This document shows positions 1-8,750 of a stretch of DNA of 64,000 nt, piece by piece. Numbering within the stretch: the stretch's first letter is position 1; each line of letters begins with the position of its first letter. The DNA comes from UBA10649 sp965278965 (GTDB taxonomy: Bacteria > Actinomycetota > Actinomycetes > S36-B12), in contig OZ257127.1 in assembly GCA_965278965.1 (NCBI GenBank), positions 1 through 64,000 on the forward strand. Reading direction: 5' to 3'. The notes beneath the pieces were generated by a model. The model made no database searches. It saw only the letters and a program-made list of their open reading frames with translations, and was not told where the DNA came from. The position numbers and the translations under genes are program-made.

Positions 1-2382
1 CACACGTCGGCGCTTGTCGACGGTCTTGAGGTCGTCCCGCGCCGGAGCCTGAACCACCGGGGGGTTGTCTTCGAGGAGCTCGACCTCGACGCGATCCTCG
101 CCCGCCGGCCCGAGGTCGTCCTCGTCGATGAGCTCGCTCATACGAATGTGCCGGGCTCCCGCCACGAGAAGCGCTGGCAGGACATCGATGAGCTGCTCGC
201 AGCTGGGATCGACGTCATCTCCACCGTCAACATCCAGCATCTGGAGTCGCTCAACGACACCGTCGAGGCGATCACCGGCATCCGGCAGCGGGAGACCGTG
301 CCCGATGCCGTCGTCCGTGCCGCCGAACAGATCGAGCTGGTCGACATGTCGCCGGAGGCCCTGCGGCGACGTCTCGCGCACGGCAACGTCTACGCCCCCG
401 AGAAGGTCGACGCGGCGCTCGGTAACTACTTCCGTGTCGGCAACCTGACGGCGCTCCGTGAGCTCGCGCTGCTGTGGCTCGCCGACCGGGTCGAGGAAGG
501 CCTCGAGCGGTACCGGGCCGAGCACGACATCCAGGGCACGTGGGCGGCCCGGACCCGCATCGTCGTAGCCGTCACCGGCGGGCCGGAGAGCACGACCCTC
601 CTGCGGCGGGCGGCTCAGATCTCCGGGCGCAGCGCGGGTCGCGACCTCGTCGCCGTGCACGTCATCCGGGGGGACGGCACGGTCGGGCCCCGGCCGGAGG
701 CCATCGCTCATCTGCGGCAGCTGGTCGAGGACCTCGGCGGTACCTTCCACACCGTCGTCGGCGACGACCCGGCCGAGGCGGTGCTCGAGTTCGCCCGATC
801 CGTCAATGGCACTCAGGTCGTCGTCGGAGCATCGCGCCGCGGACGACTGAGCCTGGTCCTCCGCCCGAGCACCGTCGACCAGATCGTGCGCGACTCCGGC
901 GACATCGACGTGCACGTCGTCACGCACGAGCGGGCCGGCGTCGGGAGGCACTGGTGGTCGGCGCGGCGTCGCGTACCGCGGGGTCGGCGGGCGTGGGCTT
1001 GGGGAGCGGCCCTCGTGATCCCGCTCGTGCTCACAGCTGCGCTGCTGCCCTTCCGCGACGTGCTCAGCCTGACGGCCGTCCTGCTCACCTATCTTCTCGG
1101 CGTCGTCGCGACCGCGCTGGTGGGCGGTCTTGCGCCGGCAGTCCTCACTGCGCTCCTGGCGGGGGCCTGCGCCAACTTCTTCTTCGTGCCGCCGTACCAC
1201 ACGTTCACCGTCGCGCAGCCCGAGAGCGCCTTCGCTCTCGTCGTCTTCGTCCTCGTCGGCGCGGTCGTCGCGACGATCGTCGACCGAAGCGCCGCCCGCG
1301 CCGAGGATGCGGCGCTGCGGCGGGCCGAGGCGACCGTCCTGCTGTCCTTGTCGACGGGAGTCCTGGGCCGGGGGAACGGCGTGCAAGCACTGCTCGACCA
1401 GGCATGCACGACGTTCGGGATGCGAAGTGCGGCGCTCTTCGAGGAGAGCGGCGACCAACCCGGCCGGGCCACGGCGGTTGAAGTCACCGGTGATCGGCCG
1501 CCGACGACGCCCGAGGACGCTGACGTCGTCGTCGATGCCGGACCTGGGCTTCGGCTCGCGCTCGTCGGGCGGCCCCTGCCCGCGTCGGACCTGCGTCTGC
1601 TGGACGCCTTCGCCGCTCAGGCCGGCGCGGTGCTCGACCGCAACCGGCTCGCGGCCCGGGCCGCCGATGTCGCGCGGCTGCGTGCCTCGGACTCGGTGCG
1701 GACGGCGATCCTCGCGGCGGTCTCGCACGACCTTCGGACCCCGGTCGCCGGCATCAAGGCGGCGCTGGCGACCGTGCTCGACGACGAGCTCGACCTGCGG
1801 CCCGCGGACGAGCGAGAGCTCCTGGTGGAGGCGTCGGATGCGACCGACCGCCTCGACACGCTCCTGTCGAACCTGCTGGACCTCAGCCGGCTGCAGACCG
1901 GTGCCGTCCGGCCGGTCCTCTCCCCGGTGTCGGTGGTGGAGGTCGTCGACGGAGCGATGGCCGGAGTCCCGGCGGGGTCCGTGGTCGACGAGACAGACGA
2001 GACGCTCCCGCTGATCTCGACCGATGCCGGCCTTCTCGAGCGAGTGCTGGCGAACCTCATCGAGAACGCCGTGCGGCACAGCCCGCACGGCGAGCCCGTC
2101 CGCGTGACCGCCGCCGTCGTCCCAGAAGAGGCGGTCGAGCTGCGGGTCGCTGACCGCGGTCCTGGGGTCCCGGCCGGCGAGCGAGACCGGATGTTCGAGC
2201 CGTTCCAGCGACTCGGGGACGTCCCGGAAGGCTCCGGCGTCGGGCTCGGCCTCGCCGTCGCCCGCGGTCTCGCCGAGGCCGTCGGCGCCGTCATCGAGGT
2301 CGACGACACTCCGGGCGGCGGCCTCACCATGGTGGTGCGGGTCCCTACGGCCGTGGCCACGACGACCGCGGTGCCAGCATGA
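1..2382 (+). CDS. kdpD: KdpD osmosensitive K+ channel sensor kinase, 5'-truncated by the window edge
   Basis: Membrane histidine kinase that senses K+ limitation or turgor and controls the KdpFABC potassium ATPase. The reading frame is open from base 1, so the start and the Walker A part of the N-terminal KdpD domain lie outside the window. What remains begins in that domain (Walker B LVDELAHTN near codon 41). It continues with a UspA-like domain (about codons 180-310), four closely packed TM segments (about 340-425), a GAF-like region, the H box VSHDLRTP (His codon at 1726-1728), the N box NLIENAVRHSP and the G boxes DRGPGVP and GLGLAVARGL. It overlaps kdpE by 4 nt. The kdpABC genes are probably just upstream, outside the window. 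Confidence 0.96.
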   Translation, partial: HTSALVDGLEVVPRRSLNHRGVVFEELDLDAILARRPEVVLVDELAHTNVPGSRHEKRWQDIDELLAAGIDVISTVNIQHLESLNDTVEAITGIRQRETVPDAVVRAAEQIELVDMSPEALRRRLAHGNVYAPEKVDAALGNYFRVGNLTALRELALLWLADRVEEGLERYRAEHDIQGTWAARTRIVVAVTGGPESTTLLRRAAQISGRSAGRDLVAVHVIRGDGTVGPRPEAIAHLRQLVEDLGGTFHTVVGDDPAEAVLEFARSVNGTQVVVGASRRGRLSLVLRPSTVDQIVRDSGDIDVHVVTHERAGVGRHWWSARRRVPRGRRAWAWGAALVIPLVLTAALLPFRDVLSLTAVLLTYLLGVVATALVGGLAPAVLTALLAGACANFFFVPPYHTFTVAQPESAFALVVFVLVGAVVATIVDRSAARAEDAALRRAEATVLLSLSTGVLGRGNGVQALLDQACTTFGMRSAALFEESGDQPGRATAVEVTGDRPPTTPEDADVVVDAGPGLRLALVGRPLPASDLRLLDAFAAQAGAVLDRNRLAARAADVARLRASDSVRTAILAAVSHDLRTPVAGIKAALATVLDDELDLRPADERELLVEASDATDRLDTLLSNLLDLSRLQTGAVRPVLSPVSVVEVVDGAMAGVPAGSVVDETDETLPLISTDAGLLERVLANLIENAVRHSPHGEPVRVTAAVVPEEAVELRVADRGPGVPAGERDRMFEPFQRLGDVPEGSGVGLGLAVARGLAEAVGAVIEVDDTPGGGLTMVVRVPTAVATTTAVPA

Positions 2383-3059
2383 CGACCGTGCTGCTCGTCG
2401 AAGACGAGGCAGCTCTCGCGCGAGCTCTGGCGATCAACCTCAAGGCCCGCGGATTCGACGTGCACGTCGCCGGCACGGGCCGCGCGGCGCTTGCGCTCGC
2501 GGCCAGCGCCCACCCGGACGTCGTCGTCCTGGACCTCGGCCTGCCGGACCTCGACGGCGTCGAGGTGCTGCACGGAATCCGGGGCTGGAGCCCCGTGCCC
2601 GTCATCGTTCTCTCGGCGAGGAGCACAGGGGAGGAGAAGGTGGCCGCGCTCGATGCCGGCGCCGACGACTATGTGACGAAGCCGTTCGAGATGAACGAGC
2701 TGCTCGCCCGGATCCGGGCCGCCGCCCGGCGCGGCCGGCTCGCCGGTGCTCCCGCCGACGCCGTCGTGGAGACGGGCTCCTTCACCGTGGATCTCGCGGC
2801 CGGTCAGGTCCGGCGCGACGGGACTCCGGTTCGGCTCACACCTACGGAGTTCCACGTGCTCGAGGTGCTCGCCCGCCACGTGGGCCGGCTCGTGCCGCAC
2901 GCCCAGCTCCTGACCGACGTATGGGGTCCGGGGTACGAGCACGAGCAGCACTACCTGCGGGTCTACCTCGCCCAGCTGCGACGAAAGCTCGAGCCGGACC
3001 CCGCCCATCCGCGCCACCTCGTCACCGAGCCGGGCCTGGGCTACCGCCTGGACCCGTGA
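2379..3059 (+). CDS. kdpE: KdpE response regulator
   Basis: OmpR/PhoB-type regulator paired with KdpD; it activates the kdp potassium-uptake operon. The 226-residue protein has a receiver domain (acidic pocket VEDEA, phospho-acceptor Asp in VLDLGLPDLDG, Lys in VTKPF) and a C-terminal winged helix with the RLTPTEFHVLEVLARH and YLRVYLAQLRRKLEPD signatures. The ATG overlaps the kdpD stop (ATGA), which indicates translational coupling. Its stop lies 7 nt from the convergent EF-G gene, with no hairpin between them. Confidence 0.97.
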   Translation: MTTVLLVEDEAALARALAINLKARGFDVHVAGTGRAALALAASAHPDVVVLDLGLPDLDGVEVLHGIRGWSPVPVIVLSARSTGEEKVAALDAGADDYVTKPFEMNELLARIRAAARRGRLAGAPADAVVETGSFTVDLAAGQVRRDGTPVRLTPTEFHVLEVLARHVGRLVPHAQLLTDVWGPGYEHEQHYLRVYLAQLRRKLEPDPAHPRHLVTEPGLGYRLDP

Positions 3060-3066
3060 CCCGCGA

Positions 3067-5223
3067 CTAGGCCAAGGCGCCGGCCTCGATCAGGCGCTTC
3101 GCGAGGCTCGCCGGAACCGGGGCGTAGCCGGCTGCCGAGCGGGTGAAGTCGCCTGTGCCGTGGGTGATGCTGCGGATGTCGATCGCGTAGCGGCTGATCT
3201 CGACCTCGGGAACGTCGGCGACGACCCGAGACCGGCCGTCAGGCAGCGACGCCGTGCCCTTGATGATGCCGCGGCGCGTGGAGACGTCGGCGATGACGGC
3301 ACCGACGTGCTCGTCGGGCACGTCGACCGTCAACGTGACGACGGGCTCGAGGAGGCTGATCGAGCACCGGGCCGCCGCATCCTTCAGCGCCATCGCGGCG
3401 GCCGTCTGGAATGCCATGTCGGAGGAGTCGACCGTGTGGAACTTGCCGTCGACGAGGGTCACCTTGATGTCGACGACGGGGAAGCCGGCGGCGACCCCTT
3501 GCATCATCTGGTGGCGGACCCCCTTCTCGACCGACGGGATGAAGCTGCGGGGGACCGCCCCGCCGACGACCTTGTCGACGAACTCGAAACCGGACCCGGG
3601 GGCGAGCGGCTCGACGGTGATGTCCACGACCGCGTACTGGCCATGGCCACCGGACTGCTTCACGAGCCGCCCGTTGCCCTCCGATGCGGACGCGAAGGTC
3701 TCGCGCATCGGGGCCCTGACCTCGATCGCGTCGACGGCGACGCCGTAGCGCGTCCGGATCCGGTCGAGGACGAGATCGGCGTGCGCCTCGCCGAGTGTCC
3801 ACAGGACGATCTGCCCGGTCTCCTCCGGGTGGTCCACCCGCAGCGTCGGATCCTCCGCGGCGACGCGGGCGAGCGCGCTGCCGAGCTTGTCCTCGTCGCC
3901 AGCGCTGCGGGGCGTGATCGCGACAGGCAGGAGCGGTGCGGGCATCTGCCACGGCTCCATCAGGAGCGGGCGGTCGACGGCCGACAGCGTGTCCCCGGTC
4001 TCGGCACGGCCGAGCTTGCTGACGGCGACGATGCTGCCGGCGATCGCGCGCGGGAGGTCGCTGTGCTGGGCGCCGACGAGGCCCGTCAGGTGCCCGATCC
4101 GCTCGTCAAGGTCGTGGTCCTCGTGCCCGGTGCCGGGCGAGAAGTGGCCCGACACGTGCACGATGGCGTCGGACACCAAGGTGCCGGAGAAGACGCGGAC
4201 GATCGAGACCTTGCCCACGTAGGGGTCGCTCGAGGTCTTGACCACCTCGGCGACCAGCGGACCGGCGGGGTCGGCCGTGAGCGGCTCGGCCGGCGAGCCG
4301 TCGATCGCCGTGACGACGGGCAGGGAGTGCTCGGCCGGCGAGGGGAAGCCGCGGACGACGAGGTCGAGGATGAGCTCGGCGCCGACGTTCGCCGTCCGGA
4401 CGGCGTGACCCATGACGGGGTGGAAGTGGCCGCGCGCGACGGCCTTCTCCAGGTCGGCGGTGAGCTGGTCGACCTCGACGTGCTCGCCGCCGATGAAGCG
4501 GTCCATGAGGTCCTCATCCTCGGACTCGGTGACGACTCCTTCGATGAGCGCGGCCCGCTCGGACTCGATGAGCTCGCGGTGGCGGTCCTCGGCGGCCGTG
4601 ACGACCGCCGCGCCACCGGTCCAGTCCCAGATCTTCTCGTCCAGCAGATCGATGAACCCGGCAACCACTCCGTCATCTCCGTGGACCGGCAGGAACAGCG
4701 GCAGGACACCGCCGCCGCCGGTGAAGACGCGCTGGCAGACGGCGACGGTCTCGTCGAAGTCCGCACGCTCCTTGTCGAGGTTGGTCACGACCACCGCCCG
4801 GGGCATGCCGACGACCTCGCACTCGTCCCACAGCCGCGCCGTGGCAGCGTCGATGCCGTCGACGGCGGACACCACGAACAAGGCGGCGTCCGCCGCTCGC
4901 AGCGCGGCGCGCAGGTCGCCGGTGAAGTCGGCGTACCCGGGGGAGTCGATGAGGTTCACGACGACGTCCCGCCACGCGAACGTCGCGACGGACATGCCGA
5001 CGGACCGCTTCTGCCGGACGGCCACCGGGTCCCAGTCGCCGACGGTCGATCCCTCTGCGACGGACCCGCGGCGACCGATCGCCCCGGCGGCGTGCAGCAG
5101 CGACTCCATGAGCGAGGTCTTGCCCGAGCCGGCGGGACCGACGAGCGCGACGTTACGGATCCGGTCCGGGGACTGCGGCGAGGGTGCCGCAACGGACCGG
5201 CGGTCGGCTCTCTTGTCGGCCAT
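3067..5223 (-). CDS. Elongation factor G-like GTPase (EF-G2 / FusA2 type)
   Basis: Paralogue of translocation factor EF-G, 718 residues, with G domain, domain II, domain IV and EF-G C-terminal domain. G1 is GPAGSGKT (about residue 29) and G3 is DSPGYADF. The G4 position reads TNLD instead of the canonical NKxD, a divergence also known in actinobacterial FusA2 proteins. The ATG at 5223 is chosen because AAGGAG lies 7 nt upstream; longer in-frame extensions run into the divergent promoter region. Canonical fusA is normally in the str operon, not here, so this is the accessory copy. Its exact role (ribosome recycling, stress, tetracycline-protection-like) is unknown. Confidence 0.9.
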   Translation of the reverse strand: MADKRADRRSVAAPSPQSPDRIRNVALVGPAGSGKTSLMESLLHAAGAIGRRGSVAEGSTVGDWDPVAVRQKRSVGMSVATFAWRDVVVNLIDSPGYADFTGDLRAALRAADAALFVVSAVDGIDAATARLWDECEVVGMPRAVVVTNLDKERADFDETVAVCQRVFTGGGGVLPLFLPVHGDDGVVAGFIDLLDEKIWDWTGGAAVVTAAEDRHRELIESERAALIEGVVTESEDEDLMDRFIGGEHVEVDQLTADLEKAVARGHFHPVMGHAVRTANVGAELILDLVVRGFPSPAEHSLPVVTAIDGSPAEPLTADPAGPLVAEVVKTSSDPYVGKVSIVRVFSGTLVSDAIVHVSGHFSPGTGHEDHDLDERIGHLTGLVGAQHSDLPRAIAGSIVAVSKLGRAETGDTLSAVDRPLLMEPWQMPAPLLPVAITPRSAGDEDKLGSALARVAAEDPTLRVDHPEETGQIVLWTLGEAHADLVLDRIRTRYGVAVDAIEVRAPMRETFASASEGNGRLVKQSGGHGQYAVVDITVEPLAPGSGFEFVDKVVGGAVPRSFIPSVEKGVRHQMMQGVAAGFPVVDIKVTLVDGKFHTVDSSDMAFQTAAAMALKDAAARCSISLLEPVVTLTVDVPDEHVGAVIADVSTRRGIIKGTASLPDGRSRVVADVPEVEISRYAIDIRSITHGTGDFTRSAAGYAPVPASLAKRLIEAGALA

Positions 5224-5364
5224 GGACGGGCTCCTTCGAGTCGGCGGTGCTCGTATCAGGCGGACCTGGCGTGCGCGTTGCAAGCCTCCCGCGCGCCTGC
5301 CTGGCGAAGCAACCGGATGCACGAATGAGGCAACGACGGGCCGGCTCGGGTTCCGCGCGCGCAC

Positions 5365-5370
5365 TAGAGT
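5365..5370 (+). promoter_or_regulatory. -10 element of a leaderless pgsA promoter
   Basis: TAGAGT lies 7 nt before the GTG of pgsA and there is no Shine-Dalgarno sequence in between. This is the spacing expected when transcription starts at the initiation codon. No convincing -35 is seen. Confidence 0.6.
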
Positions 5371-5377
5371 CGACGGC

Positions 5378-5992
5378 GTGCTGAACAACGCCGGAGTGCG
5401 GTCGGCGATCCGCGGGGCGGTCGAGCCGGTTGCCCGGCTCCTGCTGCGCATCGGCATCTCGCCGGACGCCGTCACCATCGGCGGGACCATCGCGACCGCG
5501 ACCGTCGCTCTCGTGTGCCTGCCCCAGGGCTGGTTCCTCGCCGCCGTGGTGCTGCTCGTCGTGCTCGCGATGAGCGACCTTCTCGACGGCACGATGGCGA
5601 GGATCTCCGGCACGTCCGGGCCGTGGGGGAACTTCCTCGACGCCACGATGGACAGGCTGGCCGACGGGGCGATCTTCGGTGGCCTCGTCCTGTACGGCGC
5701 GTTCCACGGCCAGCCCTGGCTCGCCGCCGCCGCCGCGGCCGCCCTCGTCACCGGTCAGGTCACCTCGTATGCGAAGGCACGGGCCGAGGCGGTCGGCGCA
5801 ACCGCCAACGTCGGGATCGCCGAACGGGCGGAGCGGCTGATCATCGCGGGGGTCGCCGTCCTGCTTGCCGGCTTCGGTGTGCCGTATGTGCTCCCGATCG
5901 TGCTGTGGGCGCTCGGGGTCCTGGGGCTGATCACGATCGGCCAGCGCATCTGGACCGTCCGGGCGCAGCTGCGCGTCCCTCCGGCGCGATGA
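5378..5992 (+). CDS. pgsA: Phosphatidylinositol phosphate synthase (CDP-alcohol phosphatidyltransferase)
   Basis: Membrane enzyme that joins CDP-diacylglycerol and inositol phosphate, the first step towards phosphatidylinositol and the PIM lipids of actinobacteria. The 204-residue protein has the complete CDP-alcohol phosphatidyltransferase motif (DG..AR........G...D...D) within SDLLDGTMARISG...NFLDATMDRLADG, plus about six hydrophobic segments. The GTG start is placed by the leaderless -10 just upstream and by family length; longer in-frame extensions cross the EF-G promoter region. It heads a four-gene operon with 4-nt overlaps. The next genes, a PIM acyltransferase and PimA, support inositol rather than glycerol as substrate. 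Confidence 0.9.
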   Translation: MLNNAGVRSAIRGAVEPVARLLLRIGISPDAVTIGGTIATATVALVCLPQGWFLAAVVLLVVLAMSDLLDGTMARISGTSGPWGNFLDATMDRLADGAIFGGLVLYGAFHGQPWLAAAAAAALVTGQVTSYAKARAEAVGATANVGIAERAERLIIAGVAVLLAGFGVPYVLPIVLWALGVLGLITIGQRIWTVRAQLRVPPAR

Positions 5993-6939
5993 CCCAGGTC
6001 ACCGACACCGCGACCGAGTGGGCGTTCGCGGCGGGCTGGCGCGTCGTTCGGCTTCTCCCCGAGCGTGCGGCCTACCGAACGTTCGACGGCGTGGCCGACA
6101 CCTTGTGGCGGCGCCGTGGCGGCGACGTCGTCCAGCTCGAGCGCAACCTCGCGCGAGTCCACCCGGACGCGGACGACACGGCGCTTCGCGAGCTGTCGCG
6201 GCAGGGGATGCGCTCGTACCTGCGCTACTGGTGTGACGCCTTCCGGCTGCCGACGTGGTCGCCGGAACGCGTCCGAGACACGTTCGAGCTGCGCGGGTTC
6301 GAGCGCCTTGACACGTGGGTCGGCGCGGGCACCGGCGTCGTGATCGCCCTGAACCACGGCGGCAACTGGGACCACGCCGGCGCGTGGGCGACCCAGCGCT
6401 ACGGCACGCTCACGACGGTCGCCGAACGGCTGAAGCCCGAGGGCCTGTTCGACCGGTTCGTCGAGTACCGCGAGTCCCTCGGCATGGAGATCGTGCCCCT
6501 GGGTGAGCCGGGGCTCGTCCGCACGCTCGCTCGTCGACTGGGCGAGGGCCGCGTCGTCCCGCTGCTCGGCGACCGGGACCTGTCCCGAACCGGTGTCGTC
6601 GTCGACCTGTTCGACGAGCCCGCCTCCCTGCCGGCCGGTCCGGCCGTGCTCGCCCTGATGACCGGCGCACCGCTGGTCCCCGCCGTGTCCTGGTACGAGG
6701 ACGACCGCGCCGTGACCGAGCTCCTCCCGGAGATCGTGCCGCCGGTCACCGGGACGACGGCCGAGCGCACGCAGGTGATGACGCAGGCGGTCGCCCACGT
6801 GCTCGAGGCCGGTCTGCGCCAGCACTCCCGGGACTGGCACATGCTGCAGCCCGTCTGGCTCGCCGACACCCGTCGGGCCCGCCCGGCCGCCGGAACGGTC
6901 GACGCGGTCGACGGGCCGCGAGCGGGGGAGCCGACGTGA
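5989..6939 (+). CDS. Phosphatidylinositol mannoside acyltransferase (PatA-like)
   Basis: LpxL/HtrB-family lysophospholipid acyltransferase of 316 residues that probably acylates the mannose of PIM lipids at the inner membrane face. The catalytic HX4D motif is visible as NHGGNWDHAG (about residue 122). The GDRDLSR and LP(A)GPAVLA segments also fit the family. ATG overlaps the pgsA stop (ATGA) and the stop overlaps the pimA start (GTGA). The gene order pgsA-acyltransferase-pimA matches the mycobacterial Rv2612c-Rv2611c-Rv2610c order. Confidence 0.9.
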   Translation: MTQVTDTATEWAFAAGWRVVRLLPERAAYRTFDGVADTLWRRRGGDVVQLERNLARVHPDADDTALRELSRQGMRSYLRYWCDAFRLPTWSPERVRDTFELRGFERLDTWVGAGTGVVIALNHGGNWDHAGAWATQRYGTLTTVAERLKPEGLFDRFVEYRESLGMEIVPLGEPGLVRTLARRLGEGRVVPLLGDRDLSRTGVVVDLFDEPASLPAGPAVLALMTGAPLVPAVSWYEDDRAVTELLPEIVPPVTGTTAERTQVMTQAVAHVLEAGLRQHSRDWHMLQPVWLADTRRARPAAGTVDAVDGPRAGEPT

Positions 6940-8114
6940 GGGTGGGCCTGGTCTGCCCGTACGCCTGGGACACCCCCGGCGGGGTTCGTACGCACATCGC
7001 CGACCTCGCGGCCGCCCTACGCGACCACGGCCACGTCGTCCGGATCCTCGCGCCGGTCGACGACACCGAGACCGTCGAGCCGGGCGTCGACTCGGCCGGG
7101 CGGCCGGTCTCCGTCCGGTTCAACGGCTCGGTGGCACGGCTGAGCTTCGGCGTCAAGGCGACTCGTCGCGTGCGCGCGTGGATCCGTGACGGGGACTTCG
7201 ACGTCCTGCACGTCCATGAGCCGATCGCCCCGAGCGCGGCGCTGCTGGCGACCTGGATCGCTCGCGGGCCGCTCGTGGCGACCTGGCACTCCTCATACGA
7301 CCGGTCGAGGACGCTCTCGGCGAGCTACTACATCAGCCAGACGGTGATGGAGAAGATCCGTGGCCGCATCGCCGTGAGCGAGGAGGCCCGTCGCACCCTC
7401 GTCACGCACCTCGGCGGCGACGCCGTCCTGATCCCCAACGGGGTACGCCTCGGGCCGTACGCCGGGACCGAGACCCTCCCCGGGGTCGACCCGGCTCGCC
7501 CGTCGATCTTGTTCCTCGGCCGGATGGACGAGTCGCGAAAGGGGCTGCCGGTCCTGTTCGCTGCGCTGCCCGAGCTGATCGACCGGCTTCCCGGGCTCCA
7601 GGTGCTCGTCGCCGGTCCTGGCGACGCCGACGAGCAGCGCGAGGCCCTGCCGCCGACCGTCGGGGACCACGTGCGGTTCCTGGGCACGATCAGCGACGCG
7701 GACAAGGCCCGCGCCCTCCACACCGTCGGCGCGTACGTCGCTCCGCACACCGGCGGCGAGTCCTTCGGGATCGTGCTCGTCGAGGCCATGGCGTCGCGCA
7801 CAGCCGTCGTCGCGTCCGACCTGGCGGCGTTCCGCGATGTCCTGCAGGAGGGACGCGCGGGCCGGCTGTTCACCAACCAGGACCCGCACGCGCTCGCCGA
7901 TGCCGTCGTCGCCGTCGTCGGCGACCCGGCGCTGCGTGCCTCGTACGTCGCCGCCGCCAGCGTCCGGGTCCGCACCTTCGACTGGGACCGCGTCGTCGAG
8001 GACGTCATCGCCGTGTACGACAGCGTCCGCATGCCGGGGGAGAAGGTGACGGTCGACCTGCGGGGCCAGCTCGTCGGCCGGCTCGCGCCCGGCGCCCGGG
8101 GGGAGGGGACATGA
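6936..8114 (+). CDS. pimA: Phosphatidyl-myo-inositol mannosyltransferase PimA
   Basis: GT4-family glycosyltransferase of 392 residues that transfers the first mannose from GDP-mannose to phosphatidylinositol on the cytoplasmic side. The N-terminal YAWDTPGGVRTHI glycine-rich acceptor loop and the C-terminal nucleotide-sugar site TGGESFGIVLVEAMAS (E-x7-E type) are intact. GTG start with GGGGGAG upstream, overlapping the previous stop. The last ~25 residues are a charged tail. Substrate is inferred from the neighbours and close match to PimA signatures. Confidence 0.92.
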   Translation: MRVGLVCPYAWDTPGGVRTHIADLAAALRDHGHVVRILAPVDDTETVEPGVDSAGRPVSVRFNGSVARLSFGVKATRRVRAWIRDGDFDVLHVHEPIAPSAALLATWIARGPLVATWHSSYDRSRTLSASYYISQTVMEKIRGRIAVSEEARRTLVTHLGGDAVLIPNGVRLGPYAGTETLPGVDPARPSILFLGRMDESRKGLPVLFAALPELIDRLPGLQVLVAGPGDADEQREALPPTVGDHVRFLGTISDADKARALHTVGAYVAPHTGGESFGIVLVEAMASRTAVVASDLAAFRDVLQEGRAGRLFTNQDPHALADAVVAVVGDPALRASYVAAASVRVRTFDWDRVVEDVIAVYDSVRMPGEKVTVDLRGQLVGRLAPGARGEGT

Positions 8115-8656
8115 CCGGCTGGCTCGCGATCGCGCTCGTCGGCCTCGCCGCGATCTTGCTGGTCGTCTACATCGGCAACACTGCCGGCCGCCTGGACCAC
8201 CTCCACCGTCGCATCGATGGGGCCCGCGCCACGCTCGACGCGCACCTCCTACGGCGATCGACGGTCTGCACCGAGCTGGTCGCCTCCGGCCTGCTCGACC
8301 CGGCGGCGAGCCTCGTCCTCGCCTCGGCGGCGCACGACGCGAGCCAGGCCGACCTGCCGGACCTCGACCGGATGCAGGCGGAGTCCGACGTCACCGCGGC
8401 GCTCCTCGCGGCGATCGAGCCCGAGGATGCCGAGGAGATCGCCGCCCTGCCGGCCGGGGCCGACCTGCTCGACGAGCTGGACGCGGCCTGCCGTCGGGTC
8501 CAGCTGTCCCGCCGGTTCCACAACGACGCGGTCCGGGCGTGCCGGCAGGTCCGGCGACAGCGCATGGTCCGGCTGTTCCGGCTGGCCGGGCGCACCCCGT
8601 GGCCGCAGCCCTGGGAGATGGACGACACCATCCCGGCGGGCCTGTCGAGCACCTGA
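8111..8656 (+). CDS. LemA-like single-pass membrane protein, fourth gene of the PIM operon
   Basis: Conserved protein of 181 residues with one N-terminal TM helix (about 4-24) followed by a helical cytosolic domain. Segments such as RRIDGARATLDAHLLRR and LSRRFHNDAVRACRQVRR resemble LemA family helices (ARRFYNDAV-type motif), but the match is partial and the family call is tentative. ATG overlaps the pimA stop, so it is co-translated with PIM synthesis genes; a scaffolding role in that pathway is only inference. Confidence 0.6.
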   Translation: MTGWLAIALVGLAAILLVVYIGNTAGRLDHLHRRIDGARATLDAHLLRRSTVCTELVASGLLDPAASLVLASAAHDASQADLPDLDRMQAESDVTAALLAAIEPEDAEEIAALPAGADLLDELDAACRRVQLSRRFHNDAVRACRQVRRQRMVRLFRLAGRTPWPQPWEMDDTIPAGLSST

Positions 8657-8707
8657 CCCCTCACCGGGACGGAGCGGGCGGACGGCGCCGCGTACGGCGC
8701 GGGTGCG

Positions 8708-8713
8708 TAGGAT
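8708..8713 (+). promoter_or_regulatory. -10 element for pdxST
   Basis: TAGGAT lies about 37 nt before the pdxS GTG in the 94-nt gap after the PIM operon, leaving a short 5' UTR with a purine-rich GCGAGG ahead of the start. Confidence 0.45.
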
Positions 8714-8750
8714 CGGTAGCCCCAACACCTGAGCAAGCGAGGTTCCCGTC

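Noticed and set aside
148..150. ATG-like/GTG start of kdpD inside the window
   Set aside because: The frame is open to base 1 and already encodes KdpD domain residues before this codon, so the gene is truncated by the window edge.
3160..5328. 722-codon open frame antisense to the EF-G gene
   Set aside because: It follows the GC-rich third-position pattern of the real gene on the other strand, is dominated by Arg/Asp/Gly, and has no domain.
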